DNA from: Paraliobacillus ryukyuensis
Lineage (GTDB): Bacteria > Bacillota > Bacilli > Bacillales > Amphibacillaceae
Reading direction: 5' to 3'
Assembly (NCBI RefSeq): GCF_003315295.1
Contig: NZ_QNRI01000001.1
Location: 248,001-312,000 of the forward strand
DNA length: 64,000 nt
Made by a program: the position numbers and the translations under genes. Below the pieces are notes generated by a model. It did not search any database and was not told the DNA's origin. It saw nothing but the letters and a program-made list of their open reading frames with translations. This document shows positions 45,585 through 53,721 of this stretch, piece by piece (the first letter of the stretch is position 1; every line of letters starts with the position of its first letter).

Positions 45585-47120
45585 ATGCAAGAACAGAAAA
45601 AGGTTTATTGGAATCAAAATAGAATAACAGCATTTTCTCCTTTAAAAAAGGATACAACGGCGGATGTTGTTATCATAGGGGGTGGGATAACTGGCATTAC
45701 AACGGCTTATTTACTTCGAGACACAAACCTTAACGTAATCCTAATAGAATCTGATCGCCTTGCTAGTGGAACTACAGGACATACAACAGCAAAAATCACC
45801 GCGCAACATGGATTAATTTATCATCAATTGATGCAGCAGCAAGGAACTGAACGTGCCCAGCAATATTACCAGGCCCAAAATCAAGCATTAGCGACGATTA
45901 AAGCGATTATTACAAAGCATCAGATTGCCTGTGATTTTTCAGAAGAAGATGCTTACGTATATACACAAGATAGTGATTATCTTAAAAAAATCGAAAAAGA
46001 AATGAAAGCCTATGAACAATTAAACATACCTGGTGAGATGCAAGCTAAAATCTCTTTGAATATGTCTATTCAAGCAGCGATAAAAATGAAGAAACAGGCG
46101 CAATTTGATCCGCTCAAGTATCTAGGATTTCTAGTAGATACGTTATCGAAGGATACTCATTTTGATATATACGAGCACACCCCTGCACAAGATGTAGAAA
46201 ACGGAACATCTAATCAGCCTACTGTTGTAACGAAAGAAGGGCATAGAATTCGAGCAAAACATGTTGTTGTCGCTTCGCATTTCCCGTTTTATGATAACGG
46301 CGGCTTGTATTTTGCCCGGATGTACGCAGAACGCTCTCATCTCATCGCTGTAGCTCCAAAGCAGGCATGTTTTCCTGGGGGAATGTACATTAGCGCAGAA
46401 CAACCAATTCGTTCAGTCCGTGCAACTATTCGTGACGGAAAAGAGACTTGGTTAATTGGTGGGGAGAGGTATCGAACAGGGGATACAAAAAAACAAACAC
46501 ATGCATTCCACCAATTACAAAATTTTGCTAATGATATGGTAGACCTAGAAGCGGTTACCCATCAATGGGCAGCACAAGATTTAACCACATCAGATTCTAT
46601 TCCTTTTATAGGTGGGTTAACTACTAGAACGAATAACATTTATGTAGCAACTGGATTTCATAAATGGGGAATGAGCAATGGTATGGTTGCAGCACAATTA
46701 ATTACGGATAGGATCCTTGGAAAGGAGAATTCATTTGTGGAATTATTTTCACCACATCGTTTTCACGTCAATCCTGATTTCATGAAGTTAATTAGCATGA
46801 ATGCTACCACAGCGAAACATCTGACAAAAGGAAAACTATCCATTTCAACAAAACATATTCGTGATTTGGTAATGAATAATGGTACGGTCATACAATCCGG
46901 TAAGGACAAAATAGGGGTATATCGAGATGAAAACAAAAAATTATTTGCGGTTGATACTACATGCACACATTTAGGATGTGAAGTAAAATGGAATAAAGAA
47001 GAAGATACATGGGATTGTCCGTGTCATGGCTCACGCTTTTCTATTCATGGTGAAGTTTTGGAAGGACCTGCAACCAAACCCTTAAAACAAGTTGACTTAA
47101 ATGTAACGGAGGACGCTTAA
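45585..47120 (+). CDS. yhfW: FAD-dependent oxidoreductase with C-terminal Rieske domain (YhfW)
   Basis: A 511-residue two-domain protein. A DAO-type FAD domain (DVVIIGGGITGITTAYLLRD, SGTTGHTTAKITAQHG) is followed by a Rieske [2Fe-2S] domain. The ligands are Cys460/His462 in CTHLGC and Cys478/His481 in CPCHGS, with Cys465 and Cys480 for the disulfide. The substrate is unknown. It is 2 bases before an alpha/beta hydrolase gene and probably coupled to it. Confidence 0.9.
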   Translation: MQEQKKVYWNQNRITAFSPLKKDTTADVVIIGGGITGITTAYLLRDTNLNVILIESDRLASGTTGHTTAKITAQHGLIYHQLMQQQGTERAQQYYQAQNQALATIKAIITKHQIACDFSEEDAYVYTQDSDYLKKIEKEMKAYEQLNIPGEMQAKISLNMSIQAAIKMKKQAQFDPLKYLGFLVDTLSKDTHFDIYEHTPAQDVENGTSNQPTVVTKEGHRIRAKHVVVASHFPFYDNGGLYFARMYAERSHLIAVAPKQACFPGGMYISAEQPIRSVRATIRDGKETWLIGGERYRTGDTKKQTHAFHQLQNFANDMVDLEAVTHQWAAQDLTTSDSIPFIGGLTTRTNNIYVATGFHKWGMSNGMVAAQLITDRILGKENSFVELFSPHRFHVNPDFMKLISMNATTAKHLTKGKLSISTKHIRDLVMNNGTVIQSGKDKIGVYRDENKKLFAVDTTCTHLGCEVKWNKEEDTWDCPCHGSRFSIHGEVLEGPATKPLKQVDLNVTEDA

Positions 47121-47122
47121 AC

Positions 47123-47887
47123 ATGCCGTTTGTAGAATTTGATCAATCGTCCATTTATTATGCCAGCATAGGCGAAGGGGAGCCCATTTTATTTATCCAC
47201 CCTCCAGGATTAGGGCACTATGTATTTCAATTTCAATCTGTTTTATCAAGCAGATATCAATTGCTACTACCTGATTTAAGCGGACATGGTCAATCGACAT
47301 CAGTAATCAATTATAATATTTCTATCGTAGACCAATATGTAGAAGAGATTCATCAACTTATTCAAGCGGAAGGTTTAGACAGAGTTATTTTATGTGCTTA
47401 TTCTGCTGGAGGCATGATTGCACAATCTTTTTGTATAAAATATCCAGATAAAGTAAAAGGATTGATTGTTTCTGGTGGATATCCAAAAGTTGATACCATC
47501 GGTTTGGAGTTCATGTATGAGATCGGTGAAACATTGGTATTACAAAATAAAAACCGATTAGCACAGATTCTCGCTTATAGCAATTCCAATAGTCACAAGT
47601 CCTATCATAGATTGTACACACATATGCTACAAGCAAATATTCAACATTGGCTGAAATTCTATTATGATACCCATCATTTAAATCTGGTTCCTTCTATCAA
47701 ACAGATACAGTGTCCAGCTTTATTTGTTTATGGCGAAAAAGCTGATTGGATTAATGAGCACAGACGTTTCTATGAGCAACAAGCAAATATAAATATTGTT
47801 TTTGTTCACCATGCTTTTCACCGAGTTCCCAGCAAGCATTACTATGCTTTTAATCATTTGATAACACACTTTATTAATCGATTATAA
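47123..47887 (+). CDS. Alpha/beta hydrolase
   Basis: A 254-residue alpha/beta-fold hydrolase. The oxyanion region is ILFIHPPGLGH. LLLPDLSGHGQS follows, then the nucleophile elbow CAYSAGGMI (Ser). Acid ADWINEH and His VHHAFHRVP complete the triad. The substrate is not predictable. It starts right after yhfW, with a GGAGG site inside that gene's last codons. Confidence 0.85.
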   Translation: MPFVEFDQSSIYYASIGEGEPILFIHPPGLGHYVFQFQSVLSSRYQLLLPDLSGHGQSTSVINYNISIVDQYVEEIHQLIQAEGLDRVILCAYSAGGMIAQSFCIKYPDKVKGLIVSGGYPKVDTIGLEFMYEIGETLVLQNKNRLAQILAYSNSNSHKSYHRLYTHMLQANIQHWLKFYYDTHHLNLVPSIKQIQCPALFVYGEKADWINEHRRFYEQQANINIVFVHHAFHRVPSKHYYAFNHLITHFINRL

Positions 47888-47992
47888 GGGGGATTAACAC
47901 CTTTTTTACTCGCCTTTTATTGTATTTTTGTTTTGAGATACTTTATAATAGTGTACGAAGTAGGAATGTTGTCGGAAAAGGAGCATTTTGTT

Positions 47993-49129
47993 TTGAAAAT
48001 AGTTATTATTACAGAAACCTTTCTACCATCTATTGATGGAGTTGTAACAAGGTTAACTGCTGCAATCAAACATTTACGCCAATTAAATCATGAAGTGGTC
48101 GTTATCGCTCCAGATCTAGGTGAAGTAACACTAGAAGGAGTGACAATTGAGCGCGTGAAAGCAACTAAATTGCCATTTTATCGCTACCGGTCATTTGCAT
48201 TACCACAAAGAAAAGTGAAGGATCTAATAGCCAAACATGATCCTGATTTAGTCCATGTCGTTAACCCGGCACTAGTTGGGGCAACTGGAGTTTATTATGC
48301 AAAGAAGTTAGGCTATCCATTAATTGCGTCTTATCATACACATGTACCAAAATATTTAGATTTCTATAAATTATACCGTCCGCTTAAACCGATATTTTGG
48401 CATTATTTTAGAAAATTACATAATATGGCACAAGTAAACTTGTGTACATCCAAAGCTATTCAGGATGAGTTGATCGAAAAAAATTTCCATAACGTTCATT
48501 TATGGAAAAGAGGAGTAGATATTGATAAATACCACCCGAATAATGCAACCGATTCAATGCGCAAGCGTTTATCTAACGGGAATCCAGACAAGAAATTATT
48601 ACTTTTTGTAGGAAGATTAGCACCTGAAAAAGAAATCTACAAATTAAAACCATTACTTGAAAACCGTGATGATGTGCGATTAGCAATTGTTGGTGATGGT
48701 CCTTCTCGTCAAGAATTAGAGAACACTTTTGCAGGTACTGACACAGTGTTTACTGGATTTTTGCAAGGAAAAGAACTTGCTGAAGCATTCGCTTCAAGTG
48801 ATGCCCTTGTATTTCCATCTATTACAGAGACACTAGGTTTAGTCATCCTTGAGGCAATGGCAGCAGGTTTACCAGTTATCGCTGCCAAAAGTGGTCCCAC
48901 CATGGAGCAAGTGGCCAATGAAAAAAATGGTTTGCTCTTTGAAAACGGAAATACAGCAAGTATGATCCAAGCCATTGAAAAGTTAGAAGATGAGGACCTT
49001 TATCAGAAATTATCTCGAAATGCACGTATCGAAGCGGAAAAATTCAGTTGGTCTGAACCTTCACAACAACTAGTTGATTTTTATGATGATTTATTACATG
49101 TCCAAGTAGAACATAAGTTAGTCCAATAA
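47993..49129 (+). CDS. GT4 family glycosyltransferase
   Basis: A 378-residue GT-B enzyme. The N-terminal IVIITETFLPSIDGVVTRL is typical of the SQD2/mannosyl-transferase branch. ASYHTHVPKYL and WKRGVDIDKYHP follow. The C-terminal donor site is FVGRLAPEKE, then PSITETLGLVILEAMAAGLPVIA. A TTG start at 47993 follows AAAAGGAGC at 9 bases; the longer frame is not conserved. It probably glycosylates a lipid or wall sugar, acceptor unknown. Confidence 0.85.
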   Translation: MKIVIITETFLPSIDGVVTRLTAAIKHLRQLNHEVVVIAPDLGEVTLEGVTIERVKATKLPFYRYRSFALPQRKVKDLIAKHDPDLVHVVNPALVGATGVYYAKKLGYPLIASYHTHVPKYLDFYKLYRPLKPIFWHYFRKLHNMAQVNLCTSKAIQDELIEKNFHNVHLWKRGVDIDKYHPNNATDSMRKRLSNGNPDKKLLLFVGRLAPEKEIYKLKPLLENRDDVRLAIVGDGPSRQELENTFAGTDTVFTGFLQGKELAEAFASSDALVFPSITETLGLVILEAMAAGLPVIAAKSGPTMEQVANEKNGLLFENGNTASMIQAIEKLEDEDLYQKLSRNARIEAEKFSWSEPSQQLVDFYDDLLHVQVEHKLVQ

Positions 49130-49131
49130 AG

Positions 49132-49180
49132 GGAATTCTGTCTCACTATGTGCAAGCGAGGATTAGGGGACAGAATTTTT
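49132..49180 (+). terminator. Terminator after the GT4 gene
   Basis: Stem AATTCTGTC..C / G..GACAGAATT with T5 tail and a large loop. Confidence 0.65.
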
Positions 49181-49235
49181 GTGTGTATTAACATTTAATT
49201 GGTGATTATTTTTTCTTGTTAGTATCTCTTTTAAA

Positions 49236-49330
49236 GGGGAGATTCAGGAAATTGCAGATTTACAACGTTAAGAAAATTTTTATATTAAAAACCTAAATTC
49301 TCAAAATAAATGCTGAGAATTTAGGTTTTT
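49236..49330 (+). pseudogene. Short remnant with its own terminator
   Basis: An AAAGGGGAG site is followed by a short frame reading KLQIYNVKKIFILKT and stop. The peptide and the DNA TTTACAACGTTAAGAAA echo the remnant at 28241-28333. A strong 17-bp hairpin (AAAACCTAAATTCTCA type, 49287-49330) with a T5 tail follows. This is probably what remains of a deleted gene. The rest of the gap between 49130 and 49374 is non-coding. Confidence 0.35.
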
Positions 49331-49374
49331 GTTCATTACTCCATTAAAGTACCATTTAAGTGCATTAGTTCACA

Positions 49375-49438
49375 TTGACAAAGTAGTGCCTTAAGTGTAT
49401 AGTGTGTATTATCAAGATACACACTATACACTTAAGGC
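49375..49438 (+). promoter_or_regulatory. Promoter plus 22-bp perfect palindromic operator of the GntR-ABC operon
   Basis: -35 TTGACA (49375-49380), 17-bp spacer, -10 TATAGT (49398-49403). A perfect inverted repeat with 22-base arms (49388-49409 and 49417-49438, 7-base loop) covers the -10 and the start site. The inner unit AGTGTATAGTGTGTA is itself repetitive. Autorepression by the GntR protein 15 bases downstream is the natural reading. Confidence 0.8.
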
Positions 49439-49453
49439 AGGAAAAATAATAAT

Positions 49454-49837
49454 ATGAAGATATTGATTTCAAACACATCCGATAACCCTTTGTACCAGCA
49501 AATCAAAGAACAAATCAAAGATGCTATTTTTAACGGGGAGATTAGTGAGGGGGATCCACTCCCATCCATTCGAAATTTTGCCCATGACTTAAAGGTAAGT
49601 GTTCTTACTATTCGTCGCGTTTATGATGAATTAGAAGAAGAAGGGTTTATAACAAGGCAAGTGGGTATTGGTACTTTTGTCTCTACCGGTAATCTTGAGT
49701 TGATTCGAGACTCTAAACGCCATCTAGTTGAGCAAATAATGGAAGAGTTAATTCAAACCGCAAAGACATTGAAAATTACGAAAGAAGAGCTAAATGAAAT
49801 GATGAATATTCTATATGAGGAGGATGGACATGAGTAA
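49454..49837 (+). CDS. GntR family regulator, YtrA type
   Basis: A 127-residue repressor. The N-terminal winged helix shows PLYQQIKEQIKDAIFNGEISEGDPLPSIRNFA and VSVLTIRRVYDELEEEGFI. Only a short C-terminal helical dimerisation part follows, as in the YtrA subfamily that controls ABC transporters. Its stop overlaps the ATPase gene start by 8 bases. It should bind the palindrome at 49388-49438. Confidence 0.88.
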   Translation: MKILISNTSDNPLYQQIKEQIKDAIFNGEISEGDPLPSIRNFAHDLKVSVLTIRRVYDELEEEGFITRQVGIGTFVSTGNLELIRDSKRHLVEQIMEELIQTAKTLKITKEELNEMMNILYEEDGHE

Positions 49838-50711
49838 CATTTTAGAAGTAACAGGGCTAAACAAATCTTATGGGGATTTTTCTCTTTCTGATATTAGCTT
49901 TTCCTTAGAGGAGGATTGCATTACAGGGTTTATTGGTGTCAATGGAGCAGGGAAAACAACTACTATACGGACAATACTTGGACTTGTAACAAGAGCCTCA
50001 GGCACGATTAAATTCTTTAGGAAGGATATGAACAAATATGAACAGGAATTAAAGGATCGTATTGGAATTGTTTTGGACGACGGAGGCTTTTATGATGAAT
50101 TGTCAATGGCAGAAATGACAAGCATTATCTCCCCTGCATATTCAAGATGGAGTGAACAAGACTATAAAACTTTTATGGAACGCTTTTCCTTAAACCCACG
50201 CCAAAAGATTGCCACCTTATCAAAGGGGATGCGCATGAAATACTCATTGACTTTAGCACTTTCCCATCAGGCAGACTTACTGATAATGGATGAACCTACA
50301 AGTGGATTAGACCCCTTAATCCGAAGTCAACTTATGGAAATCTTGAAGGATTATATGAAGCAAGGAGGTAAAGGGGTTTTCTTTTCGACGCATATCACTT
50401 CTGATTTAGATAAAGTTGCAGATATGCTAATTCTCATCAACAATGGCAGGATTTTATTTGAGGAAGACAAGGATATGCTAATTGATACTCACCGTTTGAT
50501 AAAAGGCGATATAAAAGGTTTAAATGATGAAACCAGAAACCTGTTCTTAAATATCCAAGAAACAGAATTTGGTTTTTCGGGTATCACCAATCAACTGTCG
50601 AAGGTCCAAAAAAACATGCATGACATTCTGATTGAAAGACCTACAATTGAAGATATTATGCTTGGATACATGGAAGAGGAGGCAAAGAATAATGTTATTA
50701 CATCTCATTAA
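49830..50711 (+). CDS. ABC transporter ATP-binding protein (YtrB-like)
   Basis: A 293-residue ATPase. Walker A is GVNGAGKTTT, the signature is LSKGMRM (in place of LSGGQ), Walker B is LLIMDEPTSG, and the H-loop is FFSTH. A C-terminal extension of about 80 residues is present. The start is ATG 49830 after GAGGAGGA. The operon of GntR, ATPase and permease resembles ytrAB-type systems that respond to envelope stress. The substrate is unknown. Confidence 0.88.
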   Translation: MSNILEVTGLNKSYGDFSLSDISFSLEEDCITGFIGVNGAGKTTTIRTILGLVTRASGTIKFFRKDMNKYEQELKDRIGIVLDDGGFYDELSMAEMTSIISPAYSRWSEQDYKTFMERFSLNPRQKIATLSKGMRMKYSLTLALSHQADLLIMDEPTSGLDPLIRSQLMEILKDYMKQGGKGVFFSTHITSDLDKVADMLILINNGRILFEEDKDMLIDTHRLIKGDIKGLNDETRNLFLNIQETEFGFSGITNQLSKVQKNMHDILIERPTIEDIMLGYMEEEAKNNVITSH

Positions 50712-51333
50712 AAAAGATATTCTCCTTGTTAAGAAATACTTACTATTTACGTTGCTTGCGGTAAGTGCTATCCCACTATTTATTATGGTTCGCATCCCTG
50801 AATTTTTGGGTCTCAATGCCTTTCTAATTTCAGTGATTTTTGCAGAATTTATGCTCTATCAGTATGTATCAATGGCAGAAATGAAATACCCTAAAGCCAC
50901 CGCGTTACTATGTAGTACACCATACCCTCGCAGCATGCTTATAAAGGCAAGATATGCTTTTCTTCTTTTTATTTTTGCCTACTGCTATGTAGCATATACC
51001 GTATTAGCACTGTTCGTGTCTAAAGTTGAATATCTTACCCCGATAAGTATACTTACTGTTCTGTTGATTTCGACAATATTATTTGGCGTATATACACCCA
51101 TACAGTATAAATTAGGTTATGAAAGAACAAAGTATTTCTTCTCCATTGTTATTGTAGCAACGCCATTTATCTTGCCAGCACTATCAAACGTAGATATTAG
51201 ACTCGATTTTAGTGAACTATATGCAATATCTATGTTAGCCAAATGTTTGATACTGATTGCGGCTGTAATCACTGTTTTTGCTATCTCCTTGATTGTATCC
51301 ATTAAGATTTATGCAAAAAAAGATTTATTATAA
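50692..51333 (+). CDS. ABC-2 type permease
   Basis: A 213-residue membrane protein with six hydrophobic segments, beginning LLHLIKKDILLVKKYLLFTLLA, typical of the ABC-2 permease family that pairs with YtrB-like ATPases. ATG 50692 follows GAGGAGG at 9 bases, inside the end of the ATPase gene (20-base overlap), so translation is coupled. An upstream frame extension is not conserved. Confidence 0.82.
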   Translation: MLLHLIKKDILLVKKYLLFTLLAVSAIPLFIMVRIPEFLGLNAFLISVIFAEFMLYQYVSMAEMKYPKATALLCSTPYPRSMLIKARYAFLLFIFAYCYVAYTVLALFVSKVEYLTPISILTVLLISTILFGVYTPIQYKLGYERTKYFFSIVIVATPFILPALSNVDIRLDFSELYAISMLAKCLILIAAVITVFAISLIVSIKIYAKKDLL

Positions 51334-51371
51334 CTGTTATAGAAATATATCAAAAAAGGAGGAAAGAAAGT

Positions 51372-51464
51372 ATGATCACTTTTCCCACACCAATCGTGAT
51401 ACTTCTTGTATTATTTCCTTTTGTTTATTTTGGGTATAAATTTTATAGAAATCATAGAAAATAG
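51372..51464 (+). CDS. Single-pass small membrane protein
   Basis: A 30-residue peptide: ITFPTPIVILLVLFPFVYFGY followed by a basic tail KFYRNHRK. AAGGAGGAAAG stands about 10 bases before the ATG, which argues for translation. It lies 38 bases after the permease and may be an accessory subunit of the transporter. The family is not recognised. Confidence 0.5.
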   Translation: MITFPTPIVILLVLFPFVYFGYKFYRNHRK

Positions 51465-51579
51465 TTAACTTGAGAAATCAAAGTTACCACTTGTATATGA
51501 CTACTGCCTTTTTCTTTTTGTAAAGGAATCGAAAAAGACGCGGATTAGCTAGGTAAAGTGGCTGGAAAAGAGTAATATG

Positions 51580-51611
51580 AAAAGTCCTCACTTTCAATTG
51601 AAAGTGAGGAC
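51580..51611 (-). terminator. Terminator of the copper-storage gene
   Basis: A 28-base perfect palindrome (GTCCTCACTTTCAA and its complement) is followed on the minus strand by TTTTC, 18 bases after the stop. Confidence 0.75.
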
Positions 51612-51628
51612 ATGGTTTAGGTATGTGT

Positions 51629-51973
51629 TTAAGATGCCATTTGTTTACAAGCCTTTGCGCATTCACGACATATTTTAGCGCATTCTTGACAATGTTTGTC
51701 TTTAAACATTTCGCATTCTTTCGCACATGCTTCACAGATAGAGGCACATAGTTGACAGTGTTGTTTTGAAAGATTACTTTGCCGAGACATCATTGCCGCT
51801 GATTGAAAACAAACTTCAGTACAATCTGTAAGTGTTTTCACACACATAGTTCGTTCTTTTATATCTTGCTCATATAAACAAGCAGCAAAACATTCATTAC
51901 ACGCGCGAGCACATTTTAGACACTCTTCAATACATTTATCCATCGTTGTTGGTGATGTTGTTAATACGCCCAT
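51629..51973 (-). CDS. Cys-rich four-helix-bundle copper storage protein (Csp/DUF326)
   Basis: A 114-residue protein with 19 Cys arranged at helix-like intervals (CIEECLKCARACNECFAAC, HCQLCASICEACAKEC, HCQECAKICRECAKAC). Csp proteins hold many Cu(I) ions along the core of a four-helix bundle. No signal peptide is present, so it should act in the cytosol. ATG 51973 follows GAGGAGG. It belongs with the copper-type genes up to 55.7 kb. Confidence 0.88.
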   Translation of the reverse strand: MGVLTTSPTTMDKCIEECLKCARACNECFAACLYEQDIKERTMCVKTLTDCTEVCFQSAAMMSRQSNLSKQHCQLCASICEACAKECEMFKDKHCQECAKICRECAKACKQMAS

Positions 51974-52098
51974 ACATAACCTCCTCACTTTAAATATTCT
52001 GTATTAGTTTTATAAGATTATCGTTTTTTATTCAGTTACAGCGTATCTATTTTTATCCTGTCCAATAAGTATTAGCTTTTATTACATAGAGAAAAAGA

Positions 52099-52452
52099 GC
52101 TGGGACAAAGCTAATTTTTAACTACAGTACACGAATGATTGATGAGAGCTTAACCATCGCAACTGGAAATACACTCGCGTTCTGCGTGCACGGCCTCGGG
52201 CACACAGGACGTGGGTCAGTTAGACGTTGTCACAGGACGTGGCGGTTTTCGTCTAACTTCTAGCCGCTTTACCAAGTGGATCTTCGGCTCGTGGGACTGC
52301 GATTACTCGCCCCATCGAAAACATACGCTGTTCCCGCTAGAGTCTCGTATATTTCTAGTACTTAGTTATGTTTTCTAACTAAAACGAACGATGGATAAAA
52401 TAAGTTATCCATCGTTCGTTTATCAGGTATTTTAATTCACTTTTGTCCTAGC
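52099..52452. mobile_element. MITE-like intergenic element
   Basis: About 354 bases bounded by imperfect inverted ends GCTGGGACAAAG (52099-52110) and CTTTTGTCCTAGC (52440-52452). The interior is markedly richer in GC than its surroundings, contains CACAGGACGTGG twice, and has no coding frame. A 17-bp hairpin of AAACGAACGATGGATAA type occupies 52382-52421. Similar GC-rich intergenic repeats, from memory, are scattered in Bacillaceae genomes. No other full copy is in this window. Confidence 0.5.
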
Positions 52453-52477
52453 CTCCATATTTAAACAAAATCTATTA

Positions 52478-52630
52478 TCATTTCTTATTATGAAAATGTT
52501 TTAAAGCTAACTTAGTGGCATAATAAACAACCACTCCAATGGCGATAAGGTTAATAATCCAACCTAAAAGTCCAAACCCTGTCATTCCTGAACCATATCC
52601 ATTCATCATGCCTCCATAACCGCCCATCAT
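52478..52630 (-). CDS. Gly/Met-rich small membrane protein
   Basis: A 50-residue protein. MMGGYGGMMNGYGSGMTG at the start could bind copper through Met sulfurs. One membrane helix (LLGWIINLIAIGVVVYYA) and a basic His-containing tail follow. An AGGAGGG site precedes the ATG. Short proteins of this type often accompany copper genes in Firmicutes. It lies just downstream of the exported protein at 52645, 14 bases apart, so both form one unit. Confidence 0.6.
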   Translation of the reverse strand: MMGGYGGMMNGYGSGMTGFGLLGWIINLIAIGVVVYYATKLALKHFHNKK

Positions 52631-52644
52631 GGTTAACCCTCCTA

Positions 52645-52890
52645 CTAATAATTATTTATCATTCCTTGATAGTTGTAATTTTTCATATATCCATCTTTAC
52701 CGTGACAATAATTGAACATCTCTTTCTGTTCTTGTGTAGATAAATTTGGGTGAATTTGATCTATATGAGGCCTCATCTGGTCAAATTTAAAGGGAACATT
52801 GCCGCTTTCGTTTGCATTAGCGTACACATAAGTGCCAGCTCCACCTATAATCACCACGCCAACGATAACACTCATTACTAATTTTTTCAT
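52645..52890 (-). CDS. Small exported protein of unknown function
   Basis: An 81-residue protein. The signal peptide VMSVIVGVVIIGGAGTYVYA is followed by a mature part with FKFDQMRPHIDQIHPNLS and EMFNYCHGKDGYMKN. His, Met and the CHG motif would suit metal binding. AAGGAGT precedes the ATG. It is transcribed divergently from the two-component genes, so the 130-base gap must hold both promoters. Confidence 0.6.
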   Translation of the reverse strand: MKKLVMSVIVGVVIIGGAGTYVYANANESGNVPFKFDQMRPHIDQIHPNLSTQEQKEMFNYCHGKDGYMKNYNYQGMINNY

Positions 52891-53022
52891 TGTTATTTCA
52901 ACTCCTTTCTACGAACACTATACCCGTAGCTTTTGTGTTTCTTATGGTGAACTTGTGTAGAAGTTGTGAAGATTATTCATTAAAAGTTAACTAATGCTAT
53001 TATTAATAATGAGGTGATTGTT

Positions 53023-53721
53023 ATGACGACCATACTTGTTATCGATGATGAGCAAGCCATTATTGAAGTTCTTGAGGCCTATTTTGAGAAGGAAGGTTGG
53101 AAAGTAGCTTCAGCAGCAAATGGAGTGGAGGCGCTCAAAAAAATAAAGCAACTAAACCCAGACATTGTTGTATTAGATTTAATGTTACCTGATATCTCCG
53201 GCGAAGAAGTATGCCGTTTAACAAGAAATGAAAGTGATGTACCAATTATTATGCTCACAGCTAAATCAGCAGAAGATGATCTCATTAATGGGATTGTGAT
53301 CGGAGCAGATGATTATGTGATAAAACCATTTAGTCCTAGAGAAGTTGTCGTAAGAGTAAAAGCATTATTACGAAGGATAAAGAAAGCTGCTAATAAAGAT
53401 TTGCTTCAATTCGACAATGAACAGTTAGTAATTGATCAAGTAAAAAAAGAAGTGAAGCTAAAAGGGGAAGTTATCACATTAACACCAAATGAGTACAGAA
53501 TACTTGTGACGTTGTCTTCCTATCCAGGGCGAGTCTATAGCAGAGTAGATTTACTAGAAATAATTCAAGAAGATCTTGCTTATTTTGATGGATATGAGCG
53601 AAGTATTGACACACATATCAAAAATCTTAGAAAGAAAATAGAAATCGATTCACGTAATCCCCGATTCATTGAGACTGTATTTGGAATGGGGTATAAATTT
53701 GGGAGAGAGCTAGATGCATAA
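53023..53721 (+). CDS. OmpR-family response regulator
   Basis: A 232-residue regulator. The receiver domain has DDE acidic residues, phospho-acceptor Asp in IVVLDLMLPD, ITLTAK-like MLTAKS and the Lys of VIKPF. The C-terminal winged helix shows ITLTPNEYRILVTLSSYPGRVYSR and HIKNLRKKIE. ATG 53023 was chosen over GTG 53014, which overlaps the GAGGTGA site. The kinase gene overlaps its stop by 8 bases. The neighbours suggest a role in copper response. Confidence 0.9.
   Translation: MTTILVIDDEQAIIEVLEAYFEKEGWKVASAANGVEALKKIKQLNPDIVVLDLMLPDISGEEVCRLTRNESDVPIIMLTAKSAEDDLINGIVIGADDYVIKPFSPREVVVRVKALLRRIKKAANKDLLQFDNEQLVIDQVKKEVKLKGEVITLTPNEYRILVTLSSYPGRVYSRVDLLEIIQEDLAYFDGYERSIDTHIKNLRKKIEIDSRNPRFIETVFGMGYKFGRELDA

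Noticed and set aside
52099-52452. Structured GC-rich gap as a riboswitch or new ncRNA
   Set aside because: Inverted ends and internal direct repeats fit a repeated intergenic element better. No aptamer pattern is recognised and no downstream gene is placed for control.
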